DNA of 64,000 nt from Alphaproteobacteria bacterium (GTDB lineage: Bacteria; Pseudomonadota; Alphaproteobacteria; Micavibrionales; Micavibrionaceae), in contig JAGYOK010000002.1 of assembly GCA_018399685.1 (NCBI GenBank), positions 1-64,000 of the forward strand, written 5' to 3'. Below are positions 1 to 8,772 of this stretch, piece by piece (position 1 is the stretch's first letter; each line of letters starts with the position of its first letter). Both the position numbers and the translations under genes were made by a program. Under the pieces are notes generated by a model. The model was not told the origin of the DNA. It saw only the letters and a program-made list of their open reading frames with translations, and made no database searches.

Positions 1-255
1 GATGATTTTGCTTTGCTGCACCCAAAACAATAATAAGCCACCCATTTGCTACGCTTGATTTTGCAGAGCATGAATGCATTTACAATCTTTGTTGGATGCC
101 CTTCGTGAAGAGCTCTACAAACCAAGTTTTCTTTTAATAAGCTTATAGAACAAGCGCAATATATTTTGAAACCAAGAACTATTGAAGAACGTTGTTTATA
201 TGATTATAAGAATAAACTTAATAATAAAAGACAGCATTAAAAAGGGCTAAGTTTT
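1..255. other. Leader region of tsaB without an intact gene
   Basis: No open reading frame with a start codon and useful length is present. In the forward frame ending with the TAA at 238-240 there are about 43 sense codons after the TGA at 106-108, rich in Lys, Asn, Leu and Tyr, without a plausible start. A second short frame, opening at ATG 78 or thereabouts and ending at a TAG near 150, overlaps it out of phase. Together they could be a frameshifted remnant or the decayed 3' end of a gene to the left. I do not recognise a family. A modest AGGG ribosome site precedes tsaB. Confidence 0.35.
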
Positions 256-987
256 ATGAAAGTTCTTGCTATTGATAGTGCTATGAATGTTTGTCAGGCC
301 TGCGTTTGCGAGATTGCTGATAATGAAATATGTGTATTAGCACAGGAAAATCTTGAAACAACCAGGGGGCAAGCAGAACGGCTTATCCCGATGATTGAAT
401 ATGTAATGGAAAACTCCAGATTTTCATATAATGATCTGGATTTAATTGGCGTAATAAATGGCCCGGGAGCTTTCACAGGTATGCGCGTTGCCATAGCTAC
501 TGCAAAAGGAATTGCGCTCGCCGCAGAAAAGCCTGTGATTGGCGTTCCAACGATTGATGCGATCATGGATAGTTACTTAAACTACTATTCTCCAGGGCAT
601 TCTGTTTATCCCTATTATGCCGTTATACTGGAAACAAAACGAAAAGATTATTATTTTCAAATGTTTGAAATGAATTTGGGAAAAAAAGAGGATAGAAAAA
701 ATATAATTGAGTCTACACCTGCAATGGTTTCCAGCGCTTCTGATATTTCTTCAATCATACAAGAAAAAGATGTTTTCCTTATCGGAAATGCTTCTAATCG
801 TTTTAAAGATGAGTGTAATCATAACTGGCCATATGTTGAAATTGTGATGCCAGACAGTATTTCAATAGCAAAACTGGCAGTAAAAAATTTTCAAAGCAAA
901 GGAGATAGAAATGGTTGTAAACCGGTTTATTTGCGCGGAGCTGAAATAGGAAAATCAAAAAAGAAGCAACGGGTAATCAAAGCATAG
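256..987 (+). CDS. tsaB: tRNA threonylcarbamoyladenosine biosynthesis protein TsaB
   Basis: 243 residues, close to the family length. The N terminus starts with the ASKHA-fold strand (VLAIDSA), and the segment NGPGAFTGMRVAIATAKGIA near residues 69-88 is the hallmark of TsaB/YeaZ. In this family TsaB binds the catalytic partner TsaD and, with TsaE, makes the t6A modification at position 37 of ANN-decoding tRNAs in the cytoplasm. TsaB itself lacks the metal-binding residues of TsaD, so it is a scaffold. The ATG follows AAAAAGGGCTAAG, a usable ribosome site. The C terminus is lysine-rich. In many alphaproteobacteria rimI and a regulator follow; here no rimI is seen and a MucR-type gene comes next. 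Confidence 0.93.
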   Translation: MKVLAIDSAMNVCQACVCEIADNEICVLAQENLETTRGQAERLIPMIEYVMENSRFSYNDLDLIGVINGPGAFTGMRVAIATAKGIALAAEKPVIGVPTIDAIMDSYLNYYSPGHSVYPYYAVILETKRKDYYFQMFEMNLGKKEDRKNIIESTPAMVSSASDISSIIQEKDVFLIGNASNRFKDECNHNWPYVEIVMPDSISIAKLAVKNFQSKGDRNGCKPVYLRGAEIGKSKKKQRVIKA

Positions 988-1170
988 GAAAGCGCTCCAT
1001 TGAATTAAATTTTGTCCAATAATGAGGCGTTTATTAAATAATATATGGTATTTATATAATTTCTTGAGATTATAAGAAAATTATGCAAATCTGTCATCCT
1101 TAAGATTGTGTCCATTATACTATTATACTAGAGTATGGTATGTAAGTTGCGAGAGAAGAAAGAAATTTTT

Positions 1171-1572
1171 ATGAGTGAAGAAATAAGCCGAGCTGAATTG
1201 TTGTATATGACGACGGAAGTCATTTCCTCTTACGTCGCCAACAACACAGTTTCTGTGGAAGATATTTCGACAGTGATTGAGCAGGTTTATAAAACTTTGT
1301 CGGATGTTGGTGTGCAGGGGGTAAGTTTTGCAGATAGACCACAACCTGCGGTGCCGATAAATCGTTCAATCACACCGGATTACCTGATCTGTCTTGAAGA
1401 TGGAAAAAAGTTAAAAATGTTAAAGCGGCATTTGAAGACTGCATACAGCATGACCCCCGAACAGTATCGGGAGCGTTGGGGATTGCCTGCCGACTATCCC
1501 ATGGTTGCTCCAAGCTATGCACAGCGTCGGAGCAAATTGGCTAAAGATATTGGTTTAGGTACACGCAACTAG
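1171..1572 (+). CDS. MucR/Ros-family transcriptional regulator
   Basis: 133 residues from the ATG at 1171, which follows AGAGAAGAAAG; an in-frame ATG at 1135 would add 12 residues with no family match and no ribosome site. The C-terminal part carries the family signature: ICLEDGKKLKMLKRHL, then YSMTPEQYRERWGLPADYPM and a basic tail. MucR/Ros proteins are alphaproteobacterial regulators of exopolysaccharide, motility and cell-cycle genes and often repress their own promoter. The usual Cys2His2 site is incomplete here: the second Cys position is Asp and the position that usually carries the last His holds Ala-Tyr. Zinc binding is therefore doubtful, although zinc-free members are known. The gene converges on proC with only 7 bases between them. 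Confidence 0.92.
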   Translation: MSEEISRAELLYMTTEVISSYVANNTVSVEDISTVIEQVYKTLSDVGVQGVSFADRPQPAVPINRSITPDYLICLEDGKKLKMLKRHLKTAYSMTPEQYRERWGLPADYPMVAPSYAQRRSKLAKDIGLGTRN

Positions 1573-1579
1573 TGTCCTC

Positions 1580-2416
1580 TTAATTATTAAGCTCTTCTCC
1601 GCGATTCTTCGCAGCTTTTAAAGCATCGCAGAAAATAGATTCCAGCTTTCCGTCCATAAGTATTCTTAAGGCTTCGGCAGTTGAGCCACCGGGACTCGTG
1701 ACATCTTCTCTTAATGTGGAGGCCGGGATATGCCCATCTTTTTCTGCAAGAGCAGCGCTCCCTATAACTGTCTGGCGCGCAAGTGCCTCAGCAAGATTTG
1801 CCGGAATTCCAATATTACGTCCGGCTTTGCTAAGCACTTCAATTAAATAGAAGACATAAGCAGGGCCGCTACCGGATAGTGCCGCGATGGCGTTCATAAG
1901 GTTTTCATCTTTGACCCAATATAAAGATCCCAGTACCCCGAGTAATAATTCGACTTTTCTGCGTTGATCGAGCGTAACAGATTCGTTCGCTACAGCTGCA
2001 CTTACACCTTTTCCAATGGACGAGGGCGTATTTGGCATAATACGCACGATCGGTTGTTTATTGTTAAAAAAATCTAAAAGCGTAGACAGTTCCTTACCGG
2101 CCAAAATAGAAAGTATACAGCACCTTTCCGGTATATGTTTAGCAACAGAAAATATAGCTCTTTCAAGCATCTGCGGTTTTACAGCGATCATAAATATATC
2201 GCTGTTCATTACCATGCTTTCGTCAAACGCAGGGCTATACGAAATATTTTGAGCTGTTGCAAAAGGCTCAGGTAATGGTGATGGCTTAATAACGTGTACG
2301 TGTGACAAAGCTCCGCGATCTTGCCACATGCGGAGCATGGCAGAACCCATCTTACCGCACCCTAACAATGTTATTGAAACAGGTTTTATAGAAGGCGTGC
2401 CATCGGACAAGGTCAA
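1580..2416 (-). CDS. proC: Pyrroline-5-carboxylate reductase
   Basis: 278 residues, normal for ProC, which catalyses the last step of proline synthesis: NAD(P)H-dependent reduction of 1-pyrroline-5-carboxylate. The N-terminal Rossmann motif is LLGCGKMGSAML; the C-terminal dimerisation domain holds GSGPAYVFYLIE and the family signature REDVTSPGGSTAEAL. The start is a TTG at 2416, two bases after the stop of the upstream YbjN-type gene. A GGGGAG in the last codons of that gene acts as ribosome site, so the two are very likely translated from one message. A later in-frame TTG at 2410 cannot be excluded as the start. Confidence 0.95.
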   Translation of the reverse strand: MTLSDGTPSIKPVSITLLGCGKMGSAMLRMWQDRGALSHVHVIKPSPLPEPFATAQNISYSPAFDESMVMNSDIFMIAVKPQMLERAIFSVAKHIPERCCILSILAGKELSTLLDFFNNKQPIVRIMPNTPSSIGKGVSAAVANESVTLDQRRKVELLLGVLGSLYWVKDENLMNAIAALSGSGPAYVFYLIEVLSKAGRNIGIPANLAEALARQTVIGSAALAEKDGHIPASTLREDVTSPGGSTAEALRILMDGKLESIFCDALKAAKNRGEELNN

Positions 2417-2418
2417 GT

Positions 2419-2928
2419 TTACGACTCCCCGACAGTATCCATCATAGCTAAAGACAGAACCTGCGGATCAGTCGGCTGGTGGGAAGACAGTATTTGAAAT
2501 ACGCTTTGATAGCGTTCACACTGAGCAAAGCATATATCAACAATATCTTGAATATTTGTATAAACTGATTCGCCATGACGGTCATGAAAAAGGCATGTAT
2601 AGCGGAAGCAGGGAACCCGGTCTTCAGACGTAAGCTCAAAATGCCCCATCCACATTGAGCGGTTAACCTGCATAAGAGTTTCGGCAGCTAACGGTAGGTT
2701 ATGCTTACTAACATTACAGTCGTAATGACACAGTATCTGAAGGGCATCCATATGTTCTTGCCAGATAAAGCATAAACGATAGCTGAAAACAGAGCCGGCG
2801 ACATCCACCAGAAGCTCTTCATTGTTCATCCTGTCATAAATCCAGTTGTTGTCGTTAAGGACGTCCTCAACACTATCAAGAGGGTTAGACAAAAAACCAG
2901 TATCAAAACTTTGTGAAGTTTGGGTCAT
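2419..2928 (-). CDS. YbjN domain-containing protein
   Basis: 169 residues with the length and texture of the YbjN (DUF1790-like) family: an N-terminal segment NPLDSVEDVLNDNNWIYDR, alternating strands with aromatic residues, and the central region on mastering small acidic proteins (YRLCFIWQEHMDALQILCHYD, then a helix ending in NRSMWMGHFEL). This family resembles type III secretion chaperones in fold; the precise role is not established in alphaproteobacteria. The gene sits immediately upstream of proC on the same strand, two bases apart, an arrangement seen in several alphaproteobacteria. No signal peptide or membrane segment, so cytoplasmic. Confidence 0.8.
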   Translation of the reverse strand: MTQTSQSFDTGFLSNPLDSVEDVLNDNNWIYDRMNNEELLVDVAGSVFSYRLCFIWQEHMDALQILCHYDCNVSKHNLPLAAETLMQVNRSMWMGHFELTSEDRVPCFRYTCLFHDRHGESVYTNIQDIVDICFAQCERYQSVFQILSSHQPTDPQVLSLAMMDTVGES

Positions 2929-3209
2929 AAGTGTTTTTTTTCTTTACATTAATGTCCTGTTATATAGCTGAATACAGCAGCCTTCCCGCCTTATAAACAG
3001 CCCCCTACACGGTCGGACTCTTAGCACATGCACAAAGCTCCAGCAAGATCTTTTGATTCTTTTGTCTAATATTAATGTGCATGATTTTGTCAGGTTTTTG
3101 AGAAACGTTCGTAGATCATTTCATTCTAATATCTTTTCGTTTAAACAAGATTTGTATAGACGACTATTTTAATCTTTTTTTTCTGTTGGTTTAGGGGTAT
3201 CCATTTAAT

Positions 3210-4022
3210 ATGAATTTTATTTCAATCGATATAGATCCGGTAGCCTTTTCTTTGGGGCCTTTGGTTGTGCGGTGGTACGCTCTGGCATACCTCGCAGGTT
3301 TTTTATTGGGATGGCGTTATGCTCTTGCGTTCGTAAAAAGCCGCCACACTGAACGCCCTGATTCTGATGATATTGATAATTTATTATCTTGGGCGGTTGT
3401 GGGGGTTATTTTAGGTGGCAGGCTAGGATATGTATTATTTTACAATCTTGATTACTATTTGAGCACACCATTAGAAGCCCTTAAGGTTTGGCACGGAGGT
3501 ATGTCTTTTCATGGCGGAGTTCTAGGGATTATTGTAGCGATGTTCTTTTTCTCAAGACGTCATAAGATCAATGTTTTTTCTTTATCCGATGTGGTTTGTG
3601 TTGCTGCGCCAATAGGACTGTTTTTCGGGCGCATCGCCAACTTTATTAATGCTGAGCTGTATGGGAGGGTGACAGACCTCCCATGGGGCGTAATTTTCCC
3701 TGAAGCAGGCGAATTACCCAGACACCCCAGCCAACTATATGAAGCACTTGCAGAAGGCGTATTTTTGTTTGTGGTTTTGTATTTTGTCTCTAAAATAAAA
3801 AAACTCCCCGAAGGTACATTAAGCGCTTTATTTCTTATATTATATGGTATTACCCGCGGTCTCATTGAATTTGTTCGTGCGCCAGACATGCAAATAGGCT
3901 TGATTGGTAATACTATCACACTGGGGCAGGTTCTCAGTATCCCTATGATTTTGATAGGTGTGATTCTGTTACACTTGGCCTGCAAAGGAGTGTTATCAAA
4001 AAAGGTGAATGATGGGGAGTAA
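3210..4022 (+). CDS. lgt: Prolipoprotein diacylglyceryl transferase
   Basis: 270 residues. Lgt is the inner-membrane enzyme that moves diacylglycerol from phosphatidylglycerol onto the lipobox cysteine of prolipoproteins, the first step of lipoprotein maturation. Several hydrophobic segments are visible. Conserved signatures are GGRLGYVLFYN, the HGGMSFHGG loop and GRIANFINAELYGRVTDLPW with the essential Arg, followed by RHPSQLYEAL. Substrates within this window include the lipoproteins at 16.9, 18.4 and 54.5 kb. The gene stands alone: 281 bases upstream to the divergent YbjN-type gene and 145 bases downstream to pgeF. Confidence 0.96.
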   Translation: MNFISIDIDPVAFSLGPLVVRWYALAYLAGFLLGWRYALAFVKSRHTERPDSDDIDNLLSWAVVGVILGGRLGYVLFYNLDYYLSTPLEALKVWHGGMSFHGGVLGIIVAMFFFSRRHKINVFSLSDVVCVAAPIGLFFGRIANFINAELYGRVTDLPWGVIFPEAGELPRHPSQLYEALAEGVFLFVVLYFVSKIKKLPEGTLSALFLILYGITRGLIEFVRAPDMQIGLIGNTITLGQVLSIPMILIGVILLHLACKGVLSKKVNDGE

Positions 4023-4167
4023 CCCACACATTTTTTTGATTGAACGGATTAAAAAGCAAGGGTAGATAATGTGCTGCCTCCCGATTTAGTAAGAATTAAG
4101 GGGACATCGGGAAAAGCAAAATTAACTCCTATGTGGATTCTAAACAAATTTTTATGGTAATCCTGTT

Positions 4168-4956
4168 ATGAGTCAAAACGTTGAATATCTTGTCTCCGAT
4201 GATTTTACAAACAGCGGCGTTTTCCATGGATTTTTTACCCGTAAGGGAGGGGTAAGCTCAGGGGTATATGAAGGATTAAACTGTGGTCTCGGATCAGAGG
4301 ACAACATAGATTATGTTTCCGAAAATCGTGGCTACGTTGCCCAAAAAGTTGGTGTAAGTTATGATAGATTATTATCTATATCTCAGGTGCACGGATCTAA
4401 GGCGTTCATTGTAGAGGAGCCTTGGCCTGAAGATGAGCGGCCACACGCTGATGCATTAGTTTGCGATAAACCGGGAATAGCAATTAGCATATTAACAGCG
4501 GATTGTGCTCCAGTGCTTTTTATGGGGTTTAAGGAAGATGGGTGCCCTGTGATTGGTGCTGCGCACGCTGGATGGCAAGGGGCTTTACATGCTGTAATTG
4601 AAAATACACTGGATACCATGAAAAAGCTTGGGGCTAGAAAAGAAAGTTTAAAGGCTTGTGTGGGGCCTTGTATTTCTCAAAAGTCATATGAGGTTGGTAA
4701 TGATTTTATGTTACCGTTTTTACAAGAAAATGAGAATTCCAAAGACTTTTTTATGTCGAGTCAAAAAGAAGGGCATTTAAATTTCGATTTGTCAGGATAT
4801 TGTGTTTGGCGCATGGAGCGTTACGGGCTAAAAAAGGTGTTATTACTACCGGAAGACACTTACAAACAGGAGGAAAAGTTTTACAGTTATCGACGGGCAA
4901 CCCACCGAAACGAAAAAGAATGTGGGCGGCAAATATCTGTGATTTCAATCCTATAA
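4168..4956 (+). CDS. pgeF: Multicopper-oxidase-like purine nucleoside phosphorylase (YfiH/PgeF family)
   Basis: 262 residues of the YfiH/laccase-domain family (Cu-oxidase_4). Motifs seen in order are GVSSGVYEGLNCG, SQVHG, TADCAPVLF, GAAHAGWQGAL and GPCISQKSYEVG; the His of QVHG, the Cys of TADC and the His of AHAGW form the metal-binding active site. Members act on purine nucleosides, and PgeF in E. coli is also described as correcting misincorporated L-Ser in peptidoglycan precursors. The neighbourhood downstream of lgt is common in alphaproteobacteria. No signal peptide. Confidence 0.92.
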   Translation: MSQNVEYLVSDDFTNSGVFHGFFTRKGGVSSGVYEGLNCGLGSEDNIDYVSENRGYVAQKVGVSYDRLLSISQVHGSKAFIVEEPWPEDERPHADALVCDKPGIAISILTADCAPVLFMGFKEDGCPVIGAAHAGWQGALHAVIENTLDTMKKLGARKESLKACVGPCISQKSYEVGNDFMLPFLQENENSKDFFMSSQKEGHLNFDLSGYCVWRMERYGLKKVLLLPEDTYKQEEKFYSYRRATHRNEKECGRQISVISIL

Positions 4957-5011
4957 AATATAATGGTTTCAAAGATTAGATATATATAAAATATATAATA
5001 GCGAAAATTTC

Positions 5012-5039
5012 TTGCTTTTTAGGGCTTTTTTTCTATAGT
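5012..5039 (+). promoter_or_regulatory. Likely sigma-70-type promoter of prs
   Basis: TTGCTT at 5012-5017 and TATAGT at 5034-5039 are separated by 16 bases, in an AT-rich stretch about 60 bases before the prs start. The match to the consensus is good and the position is sensible. Not experimentally supported. Confidence 0.5.
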
Positions 5040-5100
5040 GCGGCTGGTAGTAAAGTTTGTTTAGGGTCATAAAAAATATCAATTAAGGGGAAACGGTACA

Positions 5101-6033
5101 ATGAAATTGATCTCGGGTAATTCTAATATGGTACTTGCAGAGCAAATATCAGCCTATTTGGATGTACCACTAACCCAATGTAATATAAGAAGGTTTTCTG
5201 ACAAAGAAATTTTTCTTGAAATATTGGAGAATGTTCGCGGCAAGGATACATTTTTTATTCAATCGACATCTTATCCAGCTAACGACCATCTTATGGAGCT
5301 TCTGATTGCTATTGATGCACTAAAGCGGGGGTCGGCAAGGAGGATCACAGCTGTCATCCCTTATTTTGGCTATGCTCGTCAAGACAGGAAGACAGGTGGA
5401 AGAACCCCGATTTCTGCAAAGCTCGTGGCAAATCTTATAACAGCAGCAGGAGCAGATCGAGTTTTAACCCTTGAGCTCCACGCAGGACAAATTCAAGGGT
5501 TTTTTGACATCCCAACAGATAATTTAAGCTCTGCGCCGATTTTTATTCCTTCACTGGAAGAGGAGTTTAATGGAGAAAAGCTTTGCCTTGTCTCTCCTGA
5601 TGTAGGGGGCGTTGTTCGGGCTCGTTATCTTGCTAAACGTTTGGGGGCAGATCTTGCTATTATTGATAAACGCCGTGAAAAAGCGGGAGTTTCTGAAGTT
5701 ATGAATGTTATTGGTAAAGTTAAAGGCAAAATCTGCGTTCTTGTCGATGATATTGTTGATTCTGGTGGAACCTTGTGTAACGCTGCCGTCGCTCTTGAAG
5801 AAAATGGCGCAAAAGCTGTATATGCATATGTCGTTCACGGTGTATTGTCTGGTCAGGCTATAGAGCGCGTAAAGAACTCGCCCCTTAAAAAACTGGTTAT
5901 CACAGATAGTATTCAGGCTACTGATGAGATGATGAGCGCACCAAATATTGAACAGCTATCTATAGCACCACTAATTGGTGAAGCTGCCCGAAGAATTAGT
6001 GAGGAACGCTCAATTTCTGCATTATTTAAGTAA
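5101..6033 (+). CDS. prs: Ribose-phosphate pyrophosphokinase
   Basis: 310 residues, class I PRPP synthase. The cytoplasmic enzyme transfers pyrophosphate from ATP to ribose 5-phosphate, making PRPP for purines, pyrimidines, His, Trp and NAD. Visible motifs: [20 protein letters not shown] near the N terminus, [11 protein letters not shown] (ATP site), DKRREKAG of the catalytic flexible loop and the PRPP-binding loop [11 protein letters not shown]. Start ATG follows AAGGGGAAACGGTACA. The next genes, rplY and pth, are the usual alphaproteobacterial neighbours of prs. Confidence 0.97.
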   Translation: MKLISGNSNMVLAEQISAYLDVPLTQCNIRRFSDKEIFLEILENVRGKDTFFIQSTSYPANDHLMELLIAIDALKRGSARRITAVIPYFGYARQDRKTGGRTPISAKLVANLITAAGADRVLTLELHAGQIQGFFDIPTDNLSSAPIFIPSLEEEFNGEKLCLVSPDVGGVVRARYLAKRLGADLAIIDKRREKAGVSEVMNVIGKVKGKICVLVDDIVDSGGTLCNAAVALEENGAKAVYAYVVHGVLSGQAIERVKNSPLKKLVITDSIQATDEMMSAPNIEQLSIAPLIGEAARRISEERSISALFK

Positions 6034-6193
6034 AATCTTTATCTTCTCTTAAAGGCAGTAAGAATTTTCTTGAAATAACTCCAAATATTTGATTTATGTC
6101 TGCAACGAACTTTTTTGAGCAATGCTTGGAGAGGTACGTATTTGTAATCGATCAGCACCCCTGGAGGCTGGTCACAATATAAAGGAAAAAGTT

Positions 6194-6874
6194 ATGGTTA
6201 AGAACATCACTTTAGAAGCGGAAAAAAGAGAACGCGCCGGCAAGGGGATTGCTCGTTCACTTCGTCGCGAAGGCCGTATACCAGCGGTTATTTACGGAGA
6301 CAAAAAATCCCCCATTAATATTTCTCTCGATAGTAACGATATTAATGTTGAATATTACAAAGGGGGAATATTTACGACCCTTTGTGATATTAATATTGGA
6401 AAAGACAAGCACATTGTTCTTGCACGAGATGTTCAGCTTCACCCGGTTTCAGATCGTGTTGAACATGTTGATTTCTTGCGTGTAAACAAAAAAACAAAAC
6501 TTGCTGTGAAAGTGCCGGTTGTGTTTACTGATGAAGATAAGTGCCCGAGCTTGCTACAAAAAGGGACTGTTAACGTTGTGCGCCACACTGTTGAACTTAT
6601 GTGTAGTGCTATGAACATTCCTGAGCATGTCGAAATTAGTCTTGAAGGAAAAGAGCACGGCGCAGCCATTCACCTTTCTGACATTGTGTTGCCAGAGGGT
6701 GCTGAATTGGTTAATAATCCCAGTCTGGCTGTTGCCACGCTTGTACCACCGAAAACAGCTGCCCAGGAAGAAGCTGAAGAAGCTGCCGAAGCTGCTGAAG
6801 ATGCTGAAGGAGCAGAGATTGTTGAAGATACAAGTGATGAAGAAGCTAAAGAGGAAGAAACGAAAGAAGAATAA
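6194..6874 (+). CDS. rplY: 50S ribosomal protein L25/general stress protein Ctc
   Basis: 226 residues of the long L25/CTC type, which binds 5S rRNA in the large subunit. The N-terminal L25 domain starts ITLEAEKRERAGKGIARSLR and continues RIPAVIYG; the second beta domain (TL5_C) covers roughly residues 95-185. The C terminus, from about residue 190, is a low-complexity acidic Glu/Ala tail of the kind seen in alphaproteobacterial L25. The ATG at 6194 is preceded by AAAGGAAAAAG; the in-frame ATG 72 bases earlier adds residues that do not fit the family. Confidence 0.95.
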   Translation: MVKNITLEAEKRERAGKGIARSLRREGRIPAVIYGDKKSPINISLDSNDINVEYYKGGIFTTLCDINIGKDKHIVLARDVQLHPVSDRVEHVDFLRVNKKTKLAVKVPVVFTDEDKCPSLLQKGTVNVVRHTVELMCSAMNIPEHVEISLEGKEHGAAIHLSDIVLPEGAELVNNPSLAVATLVPPKTAAQEEAEEAAEAAEDAEGAEIVEDTSDEEAKEEETKEE

Positions 6875-6931
6875 TTTCGTGCTTGACGAGTGGCTTTGTA
6901 ACATCTCTAATTTCTTTAATTTTATTAAAAG

Positions 6932-6957
6932 AGAGCCTTGTAATAAAGGCTCTTCTT
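6932..6957 (+). terminator. Hairpin between rplY and pth, possible weak terminator
   Basis: An 8-bp perfect stem (AGAGCCTT, AAGGCTCT) with a 6-base loop is followed by TCTTC, which is only partly U-rich. It lies in the 109-base gap between rplY and pth. It could be a weak terminator, an attenuator or a processing site that sets different levels of the two products. Confidence 0.4.
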
Positions 6958-6983
6958 CACATCTGGACAAGGAAAAAAGCAAT

Positions 6984-7571
6984 ATGTGGCTTTTTGTTGG
7001 ACTGGGGAATCCCGGCGAACAATACGCAAACAACCGGCATAATGTAGGATTTATGGTGCTTGATGCTATCATAAGCCAAAACGCAGGAGTTTTTTCTGAC
7101 TATCGTGCGAAATTTCAAGGATATATATCCGAAGGGCGAATAGACTCATGTAAAGTTATACTTCTAAAGCCTCAGACATATATGAACAATTCAGGACAAG
7201 CTGTCGGGCTAGCTGCCAAGTTCTATAAAATTGAGTCAAAGAACATTGTTGTGTTTCATGATGATCTGGATATCGAAACTGGTACTGTTCGTGTAAAACA
7301 GGGCGGAGGAACAGCAGGTCATAATGGGTTGAAATCAATTCAGGCGCATATAGGGAGCGCAGATTTCTGGAGGGTGCGTATCGGAATTGGGCGTCCGCAA
7401 TATAAGGGACAGGTTAGCAATTATGTCCTTAGTGATTTTTCCAAGGAAAAAAGCAAGCTTATGGAACCAATTATAGATTTCATGGGAGATAAAGCTGGGG
7501 TAATTATTAAAGAAGATCCAAAGGCTTATCAGGGTTTGATAAAAGAGTACCTTAATGGCATATCTGTGTAG
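6984..7571 (+). CDS. pth: Peptidyl-tRNA hydrolase
   Basis: 195 residues from the ATG at 6984, which follows ACAAGGAAAAAAGC; the long reading frame extending upstream to 6627 overlaps rplY and is not coding. Pth frees tRNA from peptidyl-tRNA that has dropped off the ribosome. Family motifs are all present: LFVGLGNPGEQYANNRHNVGF with the catalytic His, KPQTYMNNSGQAV, VFHDDLD with the catalytic Asp, and GGGTAGHNGLKSI. The rplY-pth-ychF order is classic for alphaproteobacteria. Confidence 0.96.
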   Translation: MWLFVGLGNPGEQYANNRHNVGFMVLDAIISQNAGVFSDYRAKFQGYISEGRIDSCKVILLKPQTYMNNSGQAVGLAAKFYKIESKNIVVFHDDLDIETGTVRVKQGGGTAGHNGLKSIQAHIGSADFWRVRIGIGRPQYKGQVSNYVLSDFSKEKSKLMEPIIDFMGDKAGVIIKEDPKAYQGLIKEYLNGISV

Positions 7572-7629
7572 TGTGCCTAAAAATAAATACGATCCAAACA
7601 TACTTATAATTTAGATAAAGGAATAAATG

Positions 7630-8733
7630 ATGGGGTTTAATTGTGGGATAGTCGGTTTGCCGAATGTAGGTAAGTCGACTTTGTTTAATGCATTAACAGC
7701 AACCGCTGCGGCGCAGGCAGAAAATTTTCCATTTTGTACAATCGAACCAAATGTTGGGCGCGTCGCTGTTCCGGACGATCGTTTGGAGAATATTGCCAAA
7801 ATGGCCAAGTCTGCCAATATTATTCCTGCCCAACTCGAGTTTGTTGATATTGCAGGACTTGTAAAAGGCGCATCTCAAGGGGAAGGGCTGGGAAATAAGT
7901 TTTTATCTAATATCCGTCAGACCGACGCTATTATTCACGTAGTGCGGTGTTTTGATAGTGAAGATATACACCATGTTGAAGGTTCAGTTGACCCCCTGCG
8001 AGATATTGAGACTATTGACACGGAATTGATGCTGGCGGATATGGAAAGCGCAGCAAAACAACTGGAAAGTCTAAAGAAAAAAGCGCGCTCCAACGATAAA
8101 GAAATTATGGCACAGGCAGCCCATATGGAGCGTATAAAGAACGCATTGGATGAAGGCAAGCCGGTGCGTAGCGTCGAAATCACTGGTGAAGAGGAAGAAA
8201 GATGGCTTAAAAGCTCGCAATTTATTACATCAAAACCAGTTCTATATGTGTGTAATGTCCCAGAGGGAGAGGCTGCCAATGGGAACGAATATTCTGCAAA
8301 GGTACATAAACTGGCAGAGAAACAAGGGGCTCAGGTGGTTAATATATGCGCTTCGATTGAATCGGAAATTGCACAGCTTGACACAGATGAAGAGAAAACC
8401 GAATTTCTAGAAACTTTGGGGTTAAAAGAGCCGGGGTTAAACCGCATTATTCGCGCAGGTTATGAACTATTATCACTCCATACATATTTCACAGCCGGGC
8501 CAAAAGAGGCACGCGCATGGACAATTCCTATTGGAGCGAAAGCACCTCAGGCTGCGGGAGTTATTCACAGTGATTTTGAAAGAGGCTTTATCCGCGCCGA
8601 AACCATTTCATATGATGACTTTGTAGCTTTTGGAGGGGAACAGGGCGCCAAAGACAAAGGCAAAATGCGTCAGGAGGGAAAAGAGTACATTGTCGCCGAC
8701 GGTGATATAATTTTGTTCCGGTTTAACGTCTGA
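7630..8733 (+). CDS. ychF: Redox-regulated ATPase YchF
   Basis: 367 residues from ATG 7630; a directly preceding ATG at 7627 is possible, but AAAGGA lies 7 bases before 7630 and the family begins MGF. YchF is an Obg-family P-loop protein that prefers ATP, binds ribosomes and is linked to translation and oxidative stress. Seen here: Walker A GLPNVGKSTLFNAL, switch residues FVDIAGLVKGASQGEGLGNKF, the altered G4 motif CNVPE in place of NKxD, and a C-terminal TGS domain (about residues 280-367). It is separated from pth by 58 bases and is probably part of the same transcription unit. Confidence 0.96.
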   Translation: MGFNCGIVGLPNVGKSTLFNALTATAAAQAENFPFCTIEPNVGRVAVPDDRLENIAKMAKSANIIPAQLEFVDIAGLVKGASQGEGLGNKFLSNIRQTDAIIHVVRCFDSEDIHHVEGSVDPLRDIETIDTELMLADMESAAKQLESLKKKARSNDKEIMAQAAHMERIKNALDEGKPVRSVEITGEEEERWLKSSQFITSKPVLYVCNVPEGEAANGNEYSAKVHKLAEKQGAQVVNICASIESEIAQLDTDEEKTEFLETLGLKEPGLNRIIRAGYELLSLHTYFTAGPKEARAWTIPIGAKAPQAAGVIHSDFERGFIRAETISYDDFVAFGGEQGAKDKGKMRQEGKEYIVADGDIILFRFNV

Positions 8734-8739
8734 AAAATA

Positions 8740-8760
8740 AGTTAAATTTTTAACTATTTT
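8740..8760. terminator. AT-rich hairpin between convergent ychF and ilvE
   Basis: AGTTAAA and TTTAACT form a 7-bp stem with a two-base TT centre, followed by ATTTTA on the plus strand and TTATTTTT on the minus strand. It lies in the 39-base gap between two convergent genes and could serve both. The stem is AT-rich, so it would be weak. Confidence 0.35.
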
Positions 8761-8772
8761 ACAGTTATGCCC

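Noticed and set aside
6627-6983. Extension of the pth frame upstream through rplY
   Set aside because: The rplY frame is a known family and ends at 6874; the pth motif and ribosome site start at 6984.
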